A stretch of DNA of 64,000 nucleotides, from NCBI RefSeq assembly GCF_009708035.1, contig NZ_WMBQ01000002.1, forward strand, positions 310,001 to 374,000, read 5' to 3'. Shown one piece after another: positions 1 to 9,371 of this stretch. The stretch is from Hyphomicrobium album (GTDB lineage Bacteria; Pseudomonadota; Alphaproteobacteria; Rhizobiales; Hyphomicrobiaceae). The translations under genes and the position numbers were made by a program. Below the pieces are notes generated by a model. That model ran no database searches. It was not told where the DNA came from and saw only the letters and a list, made by a program, of their open reading frames with translations. Numbering within the stretch: position 1 is the stretch's first letter; every line of letters starts with the position of its first letter.

Positions 1-1122
<1,122 letters not shown>

Positions 1123-1143
1123 CGCTAAGATCAGAGGCTGCAT

Positions 1144-2682
1144 TTGACGAGCTTGGAACGGTTGTTCGGCGAGCAGAGCCGGGTTCATGAGCTCGAACCC
1201 ATCGGCGTCATCGATATCGGCTCGAATTCGGTGCGCCTCGTCGTCTACGAGGGCGCGGTGCGGGCGCCGACGCCGGTGTTCAACGAAAAGGTGCTGTGCG
1301 GGCTAGGGCGCGATATCGCCTCGACCGGCAAGCTCGGCACCGAGCCGGTCGACCGCGCGCTCGCCGCGCTCACCCGCTTCCGCTCCATAACCCGCCTTCT
1401 CGAGGTGAAGAACGTCCGCGCCTTCGCCACCGCCGCGGTGCGCGAGGCCGACGACGGCGCCGACTTCATCGCCCGCGCCGAGAAGGCGCTCGGAATGCGC
1501 ATCGAGGTGCTGTCGGGCGAGAAGGAAGCGCGGCTCGTCGCCCATGGCATCATGATGGGCTTCGTCGAGCCCGACGGCGTCGCCGGCGACTTGGGCGGCG
1601 GCAGCCTGGAACTGATCGACATCGCCTCCGACCGGCTGAAGCAGGCTTCGACACTACCCGTCGGCGGCTTGCGCCTTATCGATGCCACCGGCAACAAGAT
1701 CGAGAAGGCGCAGCCGCTGATCGACGAGGCGATCGCGCAGGTACCGTGGCTGAGCCAGGGCGCCGGGCGGCCGTTCTTTGCCGTGGGCGGGAGCTGGCGG
1801 GCGATCGCGCGCCTGCACATGGAGCAGACGAACTATCCGCTGCACGTCACGCACGGGTATTCTATTCCAACGCTCGAGGCCGTCGTCTTCTGCGAGTTTC
1901 TGCGCAAGACCAAGAAGCTCTCCGGTCTCGCCGGCTTCGAGGAGCTGGCGAGAGCCCGCCGTGAGGTGCTGCCCTACGGTGCCTTCGTGCTCGAGCGCCT
2001 CTTGAAGACGCTCAACCCGAGCGAGGTGATTTTCTCGGTGTTCGGCATCCGCGAGGGACTGATTTACTCGCTGCTGCCGGCGCACGAGCGGCGCAAGGAC
2101 CCGCTCCTGTCGTTCTGCGCCGAGTACGCGGGGCTGCGCTCGCGCTCGGTCGAGCACGCCTGGGAGCTGTGCAAGTGGACCGACGCGCTGTTCGAGCCGC
2201 CGGGACCGAAGGAGATGCCGGAAGAGCGCCGCCTCCGCTACGCCGCCTGTCTCATCTCGGATATCGGCTGGCGCGAGCACCCCGACTACCGCGGCGAGCA
2301 AAGCCTCAACCTGCTCGCCCACGCCGGCCTTTCCGGCATCGACCACCAGGGCCGCGTGTTCATGGCGCTGGCGATCTTCTATCGCCACGCCGGGGCGAGC
2401 CAGGAGCATGCGGCCGAGCTCTCCGAGCGCCTCAAGGCCATCTCGACCAAGCGCGCGCAGAAGCGCGCCCGCATCGTCGCCGCCGCCGTCCGCACCGCGC
2501 ACATGCTGTCGGTCGGCGTCCCGGGCGTCATCGACGAGGCGCCGCTCTCGTATGACGGCGACAAGCTGGTCCTCACCATCCCCAAGGCCTACGCCCAGCT
2601 CGACGGCGAGCGCCTGCGCCGCCGCTTCGACACCTTGGCGCAGCTGGTGGAAAAGGCGCCGGAAATTCGCATCGGCCGCTGA
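1144..2682 (+). CDS. ppx: Exopolyphosphatase, Ppx/GppA family
   Basis: Releases terminal phosphates from polyphosphate; some family members act on pppGpp. Seen: an actin-like ATPase fold N-terminal signature VIDIGSNSVRLVVY near residue 20 and the phosphate-loop GDLGGGSLEL near residue 145. At 512 residues it is in the usual range for the long Ppx form with an HD-like C-terminal domain. The start chosen is TTG at 1144, preceded by AGAGG seven bases upstream; no ATG lies closer to the conserved N-terminus. It is 21 bases downstream of ppk and so very likely co-transcribed. Exopolyphosphatase versus guanosine pentaphosphatase cannot be separated from sequence alone, but the ppk neighbour favours the former. 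Confidence 0.93.
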   Translation: MTSLERLFGEQSRVHELEPIGVIDIGSNSVRLVVYEGAVRAPTPVFNEKVLCGLGRDIASTGKLGTEPVDRALAALTRFRSITRLLEVKNVRAFATAAVREADDGADFIARAEKALGMRIEVLSGEKEARLVAHGIMMGFVEPDGVAGDLGGGSLELIDIASDRLKQASTLPVGGLRLIDATGNKIEKAQPLIDEAIAQVPWLSQGAGRPFFAVGGSWRAIARLHMEQTNYPLHVTHGYSIPTLEAVVFCEFLRKTKKLSGLAGFEELARARREVLPYGAFVLERLLKTLNPSEVIFSVFGIREGLIYSLLPAHERRKDPLLSFCAEYAGLRSRSVEHAWELCKWTDALFEPPGPKEMPEERRLRYAACLISDIGWREHPDYRGEQSLNLLAHAGLSGIDHQGRVFMALAIFYRHAGASQEHAAELSERLKAISTKRAQKRARIVAAAVRTAHMLSVGVPGVIDEAPLSYDGDKLVLTIPKAYAQLDGERLRRRFDTLAQLVEKAPEIRIGR

Positions 2683-2817
2683 CCATCCAGCGGAAGGCCA
2701 AAACAAAACCGTTTTCGACCGTGCGCAACCATTGCCGACGGCCTGCCGCCGCCATATTTCCTGGTAGACTAATGCTGCCAGCCGGGGGGCTGGATTTGGG
2801 GACAGGACGTTTCCGCG

Positions 2818-3705
2818 ATGGCCGATGATCCTTATGCCACCCTGGGCGTAGCAAAGAACGCCTCGGACGAGGACATTCGCCGCGCCTTCCGCAAGCTCGC
2901 CAAGGAGCTGCACCCCGACATTTCCAAGGGCAACGAGGAACGCTTCAAGAAGGTCTCCTCGGCCTACGAGATCTTGGGCGACGCGGAAAAGCGCCGCGCC
3001 TACGATCGCGGCGAGATCGACGGCCGCGGCGATCCGCGCCATGCCGGCTTCCGCCAATACCGCGGGGCCCGCGCCGGTGCAGCGGCCGGCGGCGGCTTCG
3101 ATGAGTTCGGGTTCGGCGACATCTTCTCCGACATTTTCAGCGGCGCTGGGCAGCGCGCCGGCGCGCGCTCCGTCTCCAAGGGCCATGACGTCCGCTATAC
3201 GCTCGAGGTTGATTTCCTCGAGTCGGCGGCCGGCGCCACCAAGCGCGTGACGCTGCCGGGCGGCGGCACGCTCGACCTCAACGTGCCGGCCGGCGTCACC
3301 GACGGCCAGGTGCTGCGCCTCAAGGGCAAAGGGCAGCGCGGGGCCAGCGGCGCTGAGGCGGGCGATGCGCTGGTCGAGATTCGTGTGCGCCCGCATCCGC
3401 TGTTCAAGCGCGAGGACGACGACATCCTCGTCGAGGTGCCGATCACCATCGACGAGGCGGTGCTCGGCGCCAAGGTCGAGGTGCCGACCATCTCAGGACG
3501 CGTGCAGCTCACCGTGCCGAAGGGTACGAGCTCGGGCCGCGTGTTCCGCCTGAAGGGGAAGGGTGTAAAGAGCGCCGGGCGCACGGAGGCGGGCGATCAG
3601 CTCGTGACCGTCAAGATCGTGTTGCCCGAGACGATCGACGACACGCTCGCCTACTTCTTCTCCGAGTGGCGGCAGAAGAACGGCTACGATCCCGGCCGCA
3701 AGTAG
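2818..3705 (+). CDS. DnaJ-class molecular chaperone (type II, CbpA-like)
   Basis: Predicted Hsp70 co-chaperone that stimulates DnaK ATPase and delivers substrates. Seen: J-domain at residues 1-65 with the HPD motif in KELHPDISK; a Gly/Phe-rich linker at about 85-115 (FDEFGFGDIFSDIFSG); and a C-terminal substrate-binding region with the two beta-sandwich repeats (LPGGGTLDLNVPAG, RLKGKG twice). The CxxCxGxG zinc finger of true DnaJ is absent, so this is a type II (CbpA/DnaJB-like) protein of 295 residues. It follows ppx by 135 bases and probably has its own promoter. The start ATG begins the canonical DPYATLGV J-domain. Confidence 0.92.
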   Translation: MADDPYATLGVAKNASDEDIRRAFRKLAKELHPDISKGNEERFKKVSSAYEILGDAEKRRAYDRGEIDGRGDPRHAGFRQYRGARAGAAAGGGFDEFGFGDIFSDIFSGAGQRAGARSVSKGHDVRYTLEVDFLESAAGATKRVTLPGGGTLDLNVPAGVTDGQVLRLKGKGQRGASGAEAGDALVEIRVRPHPLFKREDDDILVEVPITIDEAVLGAKVEVPTISGRVQLTVPKGTSSGRVFRLKGKGVKSAGRTEAGDQLVTVKIVLPETIDDTLAYFFSEWRQKNGYDPGRK

Positions 3706-3717
3706 AGCGCGTTCAGC

Positions 3718-3918
3718 TCACGCGTCGGGTTTGCCGGAGATAAGCACGCGATATGCCGTGATGATCAGCAGGAACGCGGCGATGCCCAGGGTAATCCAGT
3801 CGAGCGCTGTCGCGGCTCCGCCGAGCACCCTCGCCAAGTAGACGAAGACGAATATGCCGAACACCAGCAGGTAGGCGAGCTGCGCCAATGGCACGCGCGG
3901 CGGAGGGGCCTTGGTCAT
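3718..3918 (-). CDS. Small two-helix membrane protein, unknown function
   Basis: 66 residues with two hydrophobic segments at about 13-32 and 39-60, a proline-rich basic N-terminus (KAPPPRVPL) and a short charged C-tail. I do not recognise the family. It lies 13 bases downstream of the rnd stop on the same strand, so it is likely the last gene of an rnd transcript, and converges on the DnaJ-class gene with only 12 bases between stops. The tight spacing and clean hydropathy make it a probable real gene, but no role can be assigned. Confidence 0.65.
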   Translation of the reverse strand: MTKAPPPRVPLAQLAYLLVFGIFVFVYLARVLGGAATALDWITLGIAAFLLIITAYRVLISGKPDA

Positions 3919-3931
3919 CGGTTCACGCTAC

Positions 3932-5107
3932 CTACTGCGCGGCTTCGCGGCCGGGCTTCTCGGTGGCGATCGCGACCACCTCGCTCCCGGCGAGCGTCAG
4001 CGCGATCTCGCCGCGCTTCAAGCGCAGCGCGTCCTCGCCGAACAGGCGCCGCCGCCAGCCCTTCAGCGCCGGAATGTCCGGCTCCCCTTCGACCGCGATG
4101 CGCTCCAGATCCTCGGAGCTGGCGATCAGCTTCGGCGCCACGCGGTTGCGCGCGGCCGACGCCTTCAAGAGCACGCGGAGCAATTCCATCAGCGCCGTCG
4201 ACTCGGCGGAGAGCTGCGCTCCGCGCGACACCGCCGGCACGGTCTTCATGTCGCGCCCGAGGCCACGGTTCACTGCCTCGATGATGTCGCGCGCCCGTGC
4301 CGAGCGCGAGAACCCTTCGCTCAGCGTGCGCAGGTGGCTCAACTGCTCGGCCGACGTCGGCGCCTGGTTGGCGATGTCGTACAGGGCCTCGTCGCGCAGG
4401 ATGCGCGAGCGCGGCACGTCCTGCGATTGCGCCAGCCGCTCGCGCCAGGCGGCCAGCTCCATCAGCACGGCCAGCGCCTTGCGATTCTTCACCCTGAGCT
4501 TCAGCCGCTGCCACGCTTCTTCCGGGTGGGACTCGTAGGTCTTCGGGTCCGTCAGAATGCCCATCTCTTCGTTGAGCCAGTCGGCGCGGCCGGCCTTGTC
4601 GATGTCGCCCTTGAGGTGGCGGTAGACGTCGCGCAGGTGGGTCACGTCGCCGAGCGCGTACTCGAGCTGCTTGTCGGACAGGGGCCGGCGGCTCCAGTCG
4701 GTGAAGCGCGAGGACTTGTCGAGGTCGGCACCCGTCACGTTCTTGACGAGGTTGACGTAGGAGACGCTCTCGCCGAAGCCGCACACCATCGCCGCCACCT
4801 GCGTGTCGAACACCGGCTTGGGCACCAGCCCGGCGCGCGCGTAGACGATCTCGATGTCCTGGCGGGCGGCGTGGAAAACCTTCACCACCGCCTCGTCGGC
4901 CATCAGCTGCCAGAACGGCGCGAGGTCGAGGCCCGTCGCCAGAGGGTCGATGATCATCGCCTCGTCCGGCGAGGCGATTTGGACCAGGCAGAGCTGGGGC
5001 CAGAAGGTCGATTCGCGCAGGAACTCGGTGTCGACGGCGACGAAGTCGCTGGTCGAGAGACGCCGGACGGCTTGGGTGAGGTCTTCGGAGGTGCTGACGA
5101 TACGCAT
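3932..5107 (-). CDS. rnd: Ribonuclease D
   Basis: 3'-5' exoribonuclease of the DEDDy family involved in maturation of tRNA and other stable RNAs. Seen: exonuclease motif I FVAVDTEFLRE near residue 20, motif II FHAARQDIEIVY near 80 and motif III YALGDVTHLRDVY near 165, supplying the acidic residues and the tyrosine; HRDC-type helical repeats follow in the C-terminal half. The ATG at 5107 gives MRIVSTSEDL and a 391-residue protein, the usual length for RNase D; the reading frame stays open further upstream but the added residues look random. Followed closely by the 66-residue membrane protein. Confidence 0.95.
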   Translation of the reverse strand: MRIVSTSEDLTQAVRRLSTSDFVAVDTEFLRESTFWPQLCLVQIASPDEAMIIDPLATGLDLAPFWQLMADEAVVKVFHAARQDIEIVYARAGLVPKPVFDTQVAAMVCGFGESVSYVNLVKNVTGADLDKSSRFTDWSRRPLSDKQLEYALGDVTHLRDVYRHLKGDIDKAGRADWLNEEMGILTDPKTYESHPEEAWQRLKLRVKNRKALAVLMELAAWRERLAQSQDVPRSRILRDEALYDIANQAPTSAEQLSHLRTLSEGFSRSARARDIIEAVNRGLGRDMKTVPAVSRGAQLSAESTALMELLRVLLKASAARNRVAPKLIASSEDLERIAVEGEPDIPALKGWRRRLFGEDALRLKRGEIALTLAGSEVVAIATEKPGREAAQ

Positions 5108-5205
5108 GTCGGCGCGGTATAGCGCATCGCACCCGGTTTGTCGCGGGGGCGTGAAGCCACCCGGCTTAGCCGCCGCCGGACCCCTTTTTCCGGCGCCCCA
5201 GGGCC

Positions 5206-6471
5206 TTAGACGGGCACCACCGGGGCCTTCGTCTTGCGCAGCGCCTTTACGGTCTTGGCGTCGATGTTGAGGCTCGCTTCGACCAGCTCCGGCGGCGTCA
5301 AGGCCAGCCACTGGTTGAGCGACACGTCCGCATAGTGGGCGCTCTTGAACATCTCCAGGAAGCGCAGCGGGCAGGAGCCGGTGTTCTCCACGTAGTGCCC
5401 CATGGCGAAGGGGACGTAGCCGACGTCGCCGGCGCGGAAATCGAAGGTGCGCGCGTTCCCCGTCGAGCCGAACACGCCCATGCGCGCCTCGCCCTCGATG
5501 TAGTACTGCCACTCGTCGGTGTTTGGATGCCAGTGCATCTCGCGCATGCCGCCGGGCTCCACCTCAACCAGCGCCGCGGCGATCGCCGTGGCGACGGGGA
5601 AGTTGGATGAATCGGTGATGCGTACCGCGCCGCTCTTCGTCTTGATCGGCTTCTGCGCCATCATCTTGTGCGTGTAGGCGAGGGGCGTCGGGATCGCGCC
5701 CTTGACGCGGTCGCGCTTCAAGGGCGGCGGCACCTTGCCGGCGAAGATGTAGAGCTGGTCAGGGTCGGGCACGCGCGCGAAGGACTTCGCCGGCACGCCG
5801 AAGTTCTTGGCCATCACTTCCGGTGGCGTGTGCTTCACCCAGTCGGAGAGGAGGAACGTGTTGTCCTCGCTGAACGTGCCGTCGTCGAACACGAGCAGGA
5901 ACTCGCAGCCGTCGGGGCCGAGCCCCTGGATCGAATGCGGCAGGCCCGGCGGGAAGTACCACAGGTCGCCGACGCCGAGGTCGTTGATGAACATGCGGCC
6001 CTGCGCATCGGTGATGGTGATGCGCGCGCGACCGTAGAGCATGTACGCCCACTCGGCTTCCTTGTGCCAATGCATCTCGCGGATGGCGCCGGCGTTGAGC
6101 CGCATGTCGACGCCCGCCATGTTGGTCGAGATCGGCAGCTCACGCACCGTGATCTCGCGCGTCCAACCGCCGCGCTCTAGGCGCATGTGCGCGTCGGCGA
6201 ACGAGAAGCGCAGGTTGGGCAGGATACCGGCGTCGGTCTTCGGCGGAATGAAGAGGTCGGGGTTCTGCCGATCGAGCGTGACGTTGCGCGGGCCCGGGTC
6301 CGTGCCGCCGCGGCGCGGCCGCGTCGGCTGGCGCGGCGGCTGCAACTTATCGTTGGCGACGGGCACTTTGAAAACGGGCGCCGACTTGCGGGTCGGCTCG
6401 CGGACTGCCTTCGCCAGGATCGTCGGTCGCGTCTTTGACGCGCGCTTGCTGGGTTTGCGGGCAGCGGTCAT
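5206..6471 (-). CDS. oxdC: Oxalate decarboxylase family bicupin
   Basis: Predicted Mn-dependent enzyme converting oxalate to formate and CO2. Two cupin domains are seen, each with its metal site: [12 protein letters not shown] in the first and [13 protein letters not shown] in the second. The lid of domain 1 reads FSEDNTF, close to the SENST lid of Bacillus OxdC, and keeps the glutamate required for decarboxylation rather than oxidation. The end [16 protein letters not shown] is also typical. The start ATG at 6471 has AGGGAG ten bases upstream; an in-frame start 15 codons earlier is possible. The N-terminal 60 residues are very basic and no export signal is evident. In methylotrophs the formate product could feed formate oxidation (inference). 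Confidence 0.88.
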   Translation of the reverse strand: MTAARKPSKRASKTRPTILAKAVREPTRKSAPVFKVPVANDKLQPPRQPTRPRRGGTDPGPRNVTLDRQNPDLFIPPKTDAGILPNLRFSFADAHMRLERGGWTREITVRELPISTNMAGVDMRLNAGAIREMHWHKEAEWAYMLYGRARITITDAQGRMFINDLGVGDLWYFPPGLPHSIQGLGPDGCEFLLVFDDGTFSEDNTFLLSDWVKHTPPEVMAKNFGVPAKSFARVPDPDQLYIFAGKVPPPLKRDRVKGAIPTPLAYTHKMMAQKPIKTKSGAVRITDSSNFPVATAIAAALVEVEPGGMREMHWHPNTDEWQYYIEGEARMGVFGSTGNARTFDFRAGDVGYVPFAMGHYVENTGSCPLRFLEMFKSAHYADVSLNQWLALTPPELVEASLNIDAKTVKALRKTKAPVVPV

Positions 6472-6576
6472 GTCGGTGCGGCTCCCTGCGCGGGAGGCGC
6501 CCCGCGATGTTCGCACCAGAGAGCCACAAACGTGGGTAACGGACGGTAAAGACGATGGATTATGCGTATGGTTGGG

Positions 6577-6807
6577 TCAGTCGGCGCGGCTGACGTCGCC
6601 GCGCTTGAGGCGCAGCACCCCGTACACGTCATGGCTTGTAAGAGCGCTGGTGGCCTCTACGGCGGCACCGGATGCCTGGTGGACCCGCCGCCTGACGGCC
6701 TCGACGGCCTGCGACTTATCGGGCTCGGCGACGTTGAACTTTAGCGCCGGACTGGGCCCGCGCGGCGTCACCTGCACCACCCAGCCGAAGGCCTTTGCGG
6801 TCGTCAT
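6577..6807 (-). CDS. Conserved-looking hypothetical protein, 76 aa
   Basis: Soluble, mixed-charge protein of 76 residues (starts MTTAKAFGWVVQ, ends GDVSRAD), not recognised. The ATG at 6807 has an AGGAG ribosome site nine bases upstream, which supports it as real. It lies about 100 bases upstream of the oxalate decarboxylase gene on the same strand and could share its transcript. Composition resembles short proteins that bind small ligands or other proteins, but this is not evidence of function. Confidence 0.55.
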   Translation of the reverse strand: MTTAKAFGWVVQVTPRGPSPALKFNVAEPDKSQAVEAVRRRVHQASGAAVEATSALTSHDVYGVLRLKRGDVSRAD

Positions 6808-7008
6808 GAAGGTCTGCTCCTAGCGGGTAATGGCCCGCGGCACTTCGGCTCAGCATCTGCTTGAAACTCTAAAGGCGCCCGATTTGCCGCGAGTGCAACC
6901 CCTTCAAATCAATTCGCCTTATGGGTTGCAGCAGGAAAGATCATTTTACTCGTGGGGTTCGAGGCGGCTCCTTCTGGCTTGCACGTAGCCACTCCGGAGC
7001 CATCCCCG

Positions 7009-8487
7009 ATGACCGACAAGAAAACCCTCACCACCACGGCCGGCGCCCCGATCGCCGACAACCAGAATTCGATGACCGCCGGTCCACTCGGGCCACTGCT
7101 CATCCAGGACTACCAGCTTGTCGAGAAGCTCGCCCACCAGAACCGCGAGCGCATCCCCGAGCGCACCGTGCACGCCAAGGGCTGGGGCGCCTTCGGCACG
7201 TTCACGGTCACCAAGGACATCACCTCGTACACCTCGGCCGACATCTTCGCCGCCGTCGGCAAGAAGACCGAGATGCTCGCCCGCTTCTCCACCGTCGCCG
7301 GCGAGATGGGCGCCGCGGACCACGAGCGCGACGTGCGCGGCTTCGCACTGAAGTTCTACACGGGCGAGGGCAACTGGGATCTCGTCGGCAACAACACGCC
7401 GGTGTTCTTCGTGCGCGACCCCTACAAGTTCCCCGACTTCATCCACACGCAGAAGCGCCACCCGAAGACCAACATGCGCTCGCCCACGGCGATGTGGGAT
7501 TTCTGGTCGCTGTCGCCGGAGAGCCTGCACCAGGTGACGATCCTGATGTCGGACCGCGGCATCCCGCAGTCGCCGCGCTTCATGCACGGCTTCGGCTCGC
7601 ATACCTATTCCTTCGTCAACGCGGCGGGCGAGCGCCACTGGGTAAAATTCCACTTCCGGACGCAGCAGGGCATCAAGATCCACACCAACCGCGAGGCCGA
7701 GGAGATCGTCGGCAAGAACCGCGAGTCCTACCAGGCGGACTTGTTCGGTGCGATCGAGCAGGGCGACTTCCCCAAGTGGACGATGTACGTGCAGGCGATG
7801 CCCGAGGCCGACGTGGGCAAGCACTGGTACAACCCGTTCGACCTGACGAAGGTGTGGCCGCACGCCGACTATCCGTTGATCGAGGTCGGCGTGATGGAGC
7901 TCAACCGCAATCCGGAAAACTACTTCAACGAGATCGAGCAGGCGGCGTTCGCGCCGAAGAACGTCGTCCCCGGCATCGGCTTCTCGCCCGACAAAATGCT
8001 GCAGGCGCGCATCTTCTCCTATGCGGATGCGCATCGCTATCGGCTCGGCACGCACTACGAGCACCTGCCGGTGAACGCGCCGAAGTGCCCGGTGCACCAC
8101 TACAACAAGGACGGCGCGATGCGCTTCTTCGGCCAGCAGACCGGCAGCCTCGACGCCTACTACGAGCCGAACTCGTTCGGCGGCGCCACCGAGGACAAGC
8201 GTTTCAAGGAGCCGCCGTTGGCGATCTCCGGCGCGGCCGACCGCTACAACCATCGCGACGGCAACGACGACTACAAGCAGCCGGGCGACCTGTTCCGGCT
8301 GATGACGCCCGAGCAGCAAGGGCGGCTGATGGACAACATCGTCGAGGCGATGGCCGGCGTGCCGGTGGAGATCGTCATCCGCCAGATCGGCCATTTCGCC
8401 AAGGCCGATCCGGCGTACGGCGCGGGTATCGCCAAGCGCGCCGGCCTCGGCGCCGCCGACCTCGCGCGCTCCGAAGCCGCGGAATAG
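7009..8487 (+). CDS. katA: Catalase (monofunctional, haem, small-subunit type)
   Basis: Disproportionates hydrogen peroxide to water and oxygen in the cytoplasm. Seen: the distal histidine in [13 protein letters not shown] near residue 55, the conserved [20 protein letters not shown] block, the distal-side [11 protein letters not shown] asparagine near 130, and the proximal haem-ligand signature [14 protein letters not shown] near 340 with its tyrosine. At 492 residues it is the standard clade 3 length. The ATG at 7009 ([14 protein letters not shown]) is the family start; an upstream GTG at 6952 would add 19 unrelated residues. A 67-residue unknown gene follows after a repeat-like hairpin. 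Confidence 0.96.
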   Translation: MTDKKTLTTTAGAPIADNQNSMTAGPLGPLLIQDYQLVEKLAHQNRERIPERTVHAKGWGAFGTFTVTKDITSYTSADIFAAVGKKTEMLARFSTVAGEMGAADHERDVRGFALKFYTGEGNWDLVGNNTPVFFVRDPYKFPDFIHTQKRHPKTNMRSPTAMWDFWSLSPESLHQVTILMSDRGIPQSPRFMHGFGSHTYSFVNAAGERHWVKFHFRTQQGIKIHTNREAEEIVGKNRESYQADLFGAIEQGDFPKWTMYVQAMPEADVGKHWYNPFDLTKVWPHADYPLIEVGVMELNRNPENYFNEIEQAAFAPKNVVPGIGFSPDKMLQARIFSYADAHRYRLGTHYEHLPVNAPKCPVHHYNKDGAMRFFGQQTGSLDAYYEPNSFGGATEDKRFKEPPLAISGAADRYNHRDGNDDYKQPGDLFRLMTPEQQGRLMDNIVEAMAGVPVEIVIRQIGHFAKADPAYGAGIAKRAGLGAADLARSEAAE

Positions 8488-8504
8488 CGGGCGGCACAGC
8501 AATT

Positions 8505-8548
8505 GTCATCGCTTGCACCGGCACCCGGCAACAAGGTGCCGGAATGAC
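8505..8548. repeat. Degenerate REP-like palindrome between katA and next gene
   Basis: GTCAT at 8505 and ATGAC ending at 8548 bracket the arms CCGGCACC (8518-8525) and GGTGCCGG (8535-8542). The layout matches the GTCATTCC-type palindromic repeats common in Alphaproteobacteria and resembles the hairpin ends of the two larger elements at 54.7 and 56.1 kb. It may also act as an RNA hairpin between the two genes. Confidence 0.55.
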
Positions 8549-8585
8549 GGGCACAGCGACAGACCTAATTAGAAAGCGAGTACAC

Positions 8586-8789
8586 ATGACGATACAGACG
8601 CCGAAACCCATCACCGCCGCCGAGACGGTCGGCGAGTTCTTCACCGAGGCGCGGCTCGATGCGCTCAACGCCGCACTTGCCGCCCACGGCGTCGATGCGA
8701 GCCGCATCATCACTATCTTCGAGGTCCCGGGGCAGTCTGTCGCCAACGCGCGGCTGCCGCGCTACCACGTGCTGTATCGCAAGCCGTAA
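8586..8789 (+). CDS. Small hypothetical protein downstream of catalase, 67 aa
   Basis: 67 residues, soluble, with a helical middle (EFFTEARLDALNAALAAHGVD) cut here as EFFTEARLDALNAA and a C-terminus RYHVLYRKP rich in aromatic and basic residues. Not recognised; short proteins ending in a similar YHVLYR-type strand occur in alphaproteobacteria (recollection, not verified). The start ATG at 8586 lacks a strong ribosome site; an in-frame ATG at 8544 lies inside the upstream palindrome. It ends just before a good terminator, consistent with being the last gene of the katA transcript. Confidence 0.6.
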   Translation: MTIQTPKPITAAETVGEFFTEARLDALNAALAAHGVDASRIITIFEVPGQSVANARLPRYHVLYRKP

Positions 8790-8806
8790 CCTGATTGAAA
8801 CGTAAA

Positions 8807-8840
8807 GGGCCGCGCGGCGTGTGTTGCGCGGCCCTTCTTC
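8807..8840 (+). terminator. Rho-independent terminator after katA unit
   Basis: Perfect stem GGGCCGCGC (8807-8815) and GCGCGGCCC (8826-8834) followed by TTCTTC. It closes the katA transcript; because the facing gene ends at 8852 it may serve both directions. Confidence 0.8.
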
Positions 8841-8851
8841 GCTCTCGGTGG

Positions 8852-9283
8852 TTAGCGTCCGGCGAGGCGCCGCAGCAACCCGCCGCCGGCCTTGGCTGCG
8901 CCTAGCATCTTGGAGCCGAGGCCGCCGCCACCACCGCCGGACAGCTTGTACTTGACCTTCTCCTTGAAGCCCGCTGCCGCCTTGCTCAGCAGGCCGTCGC
9001 CGGACCGGTCCTTTAGCTTGGATTTCAGCGCTTCCTTGGCGCCGGACATCGCCTTGTTGATGCCGCCGGCGCGGTCTTTCAGCTTGTCCTTGAGCTGCGT
9101 GAAGCTGCGGGTCTCGAGACTCTCCTTCACTTTGTCCTTGAGGTCGTTCGTCAGCGGCGCCGAAGCCAAGTTGCCGTCATACGTTCCAGGGTTGCCGTCA
9201 CACGTTCGCCCGTGCACTGAAAAACTCGCGCGCGCGTCTCGTTTTGTGTCACGAGTTGGCGTGAACTTAGCGCTGCACGGCAC
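8852..9283 (-). CDS. Lysine-rich helical hypothetical protein
   Basis: Up to 143 residues. The middle is a run of amphipathic Lys/Asp/Leu segments (LKDKVKES, LKDKLKDR, LKSKLKDR) suggesting a coiled coil or membrane-surface helix, followed by a Gly-rich stretch and a basic end LLRRLAGR. No family recognised. The start is doubtful: a GTG at 9283 gives the longest form, but the first 38 residues look unlike the rest and a TTG at 9169 (LASAPLTND) may be the true start. Convergent with the katA unit. Could be a desiccation or stress-type hydrophilic protein (weak inference from composition). Confidence 0.45.
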   Translation of the reverse strand: MPCSAKFTPTRDTKRDARASFSVHGRTCDGNPGTYDGNLASAPLTNDLKDKVKESLETRSFTQLKDKLKDRAGGINKAMSGAKEALKSKLKDRSGDGLLSKAAAGFKEKVKYKLSGGGGGGLGSKMLGAAKAGGGLLRRLAGR

Positions 9284-9371
9284 TGAATTTTAAGCAGATT
9301 AGTCGCAATTTGTATGGGTCTTTCAAGCGCGTCTTAGCGCTCCGCGCCCCTTCAGCTCCGAGGACCCCGTC

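Noticed and set aside
1654..3396. Long open frame on minus strand
   Set aside because: Antisense to ppx and the DnaJ gene. It is an Ala/Arg/Gly/Leu-rich frame of the kind that high-G+C codon bias generates; no domain is visible.
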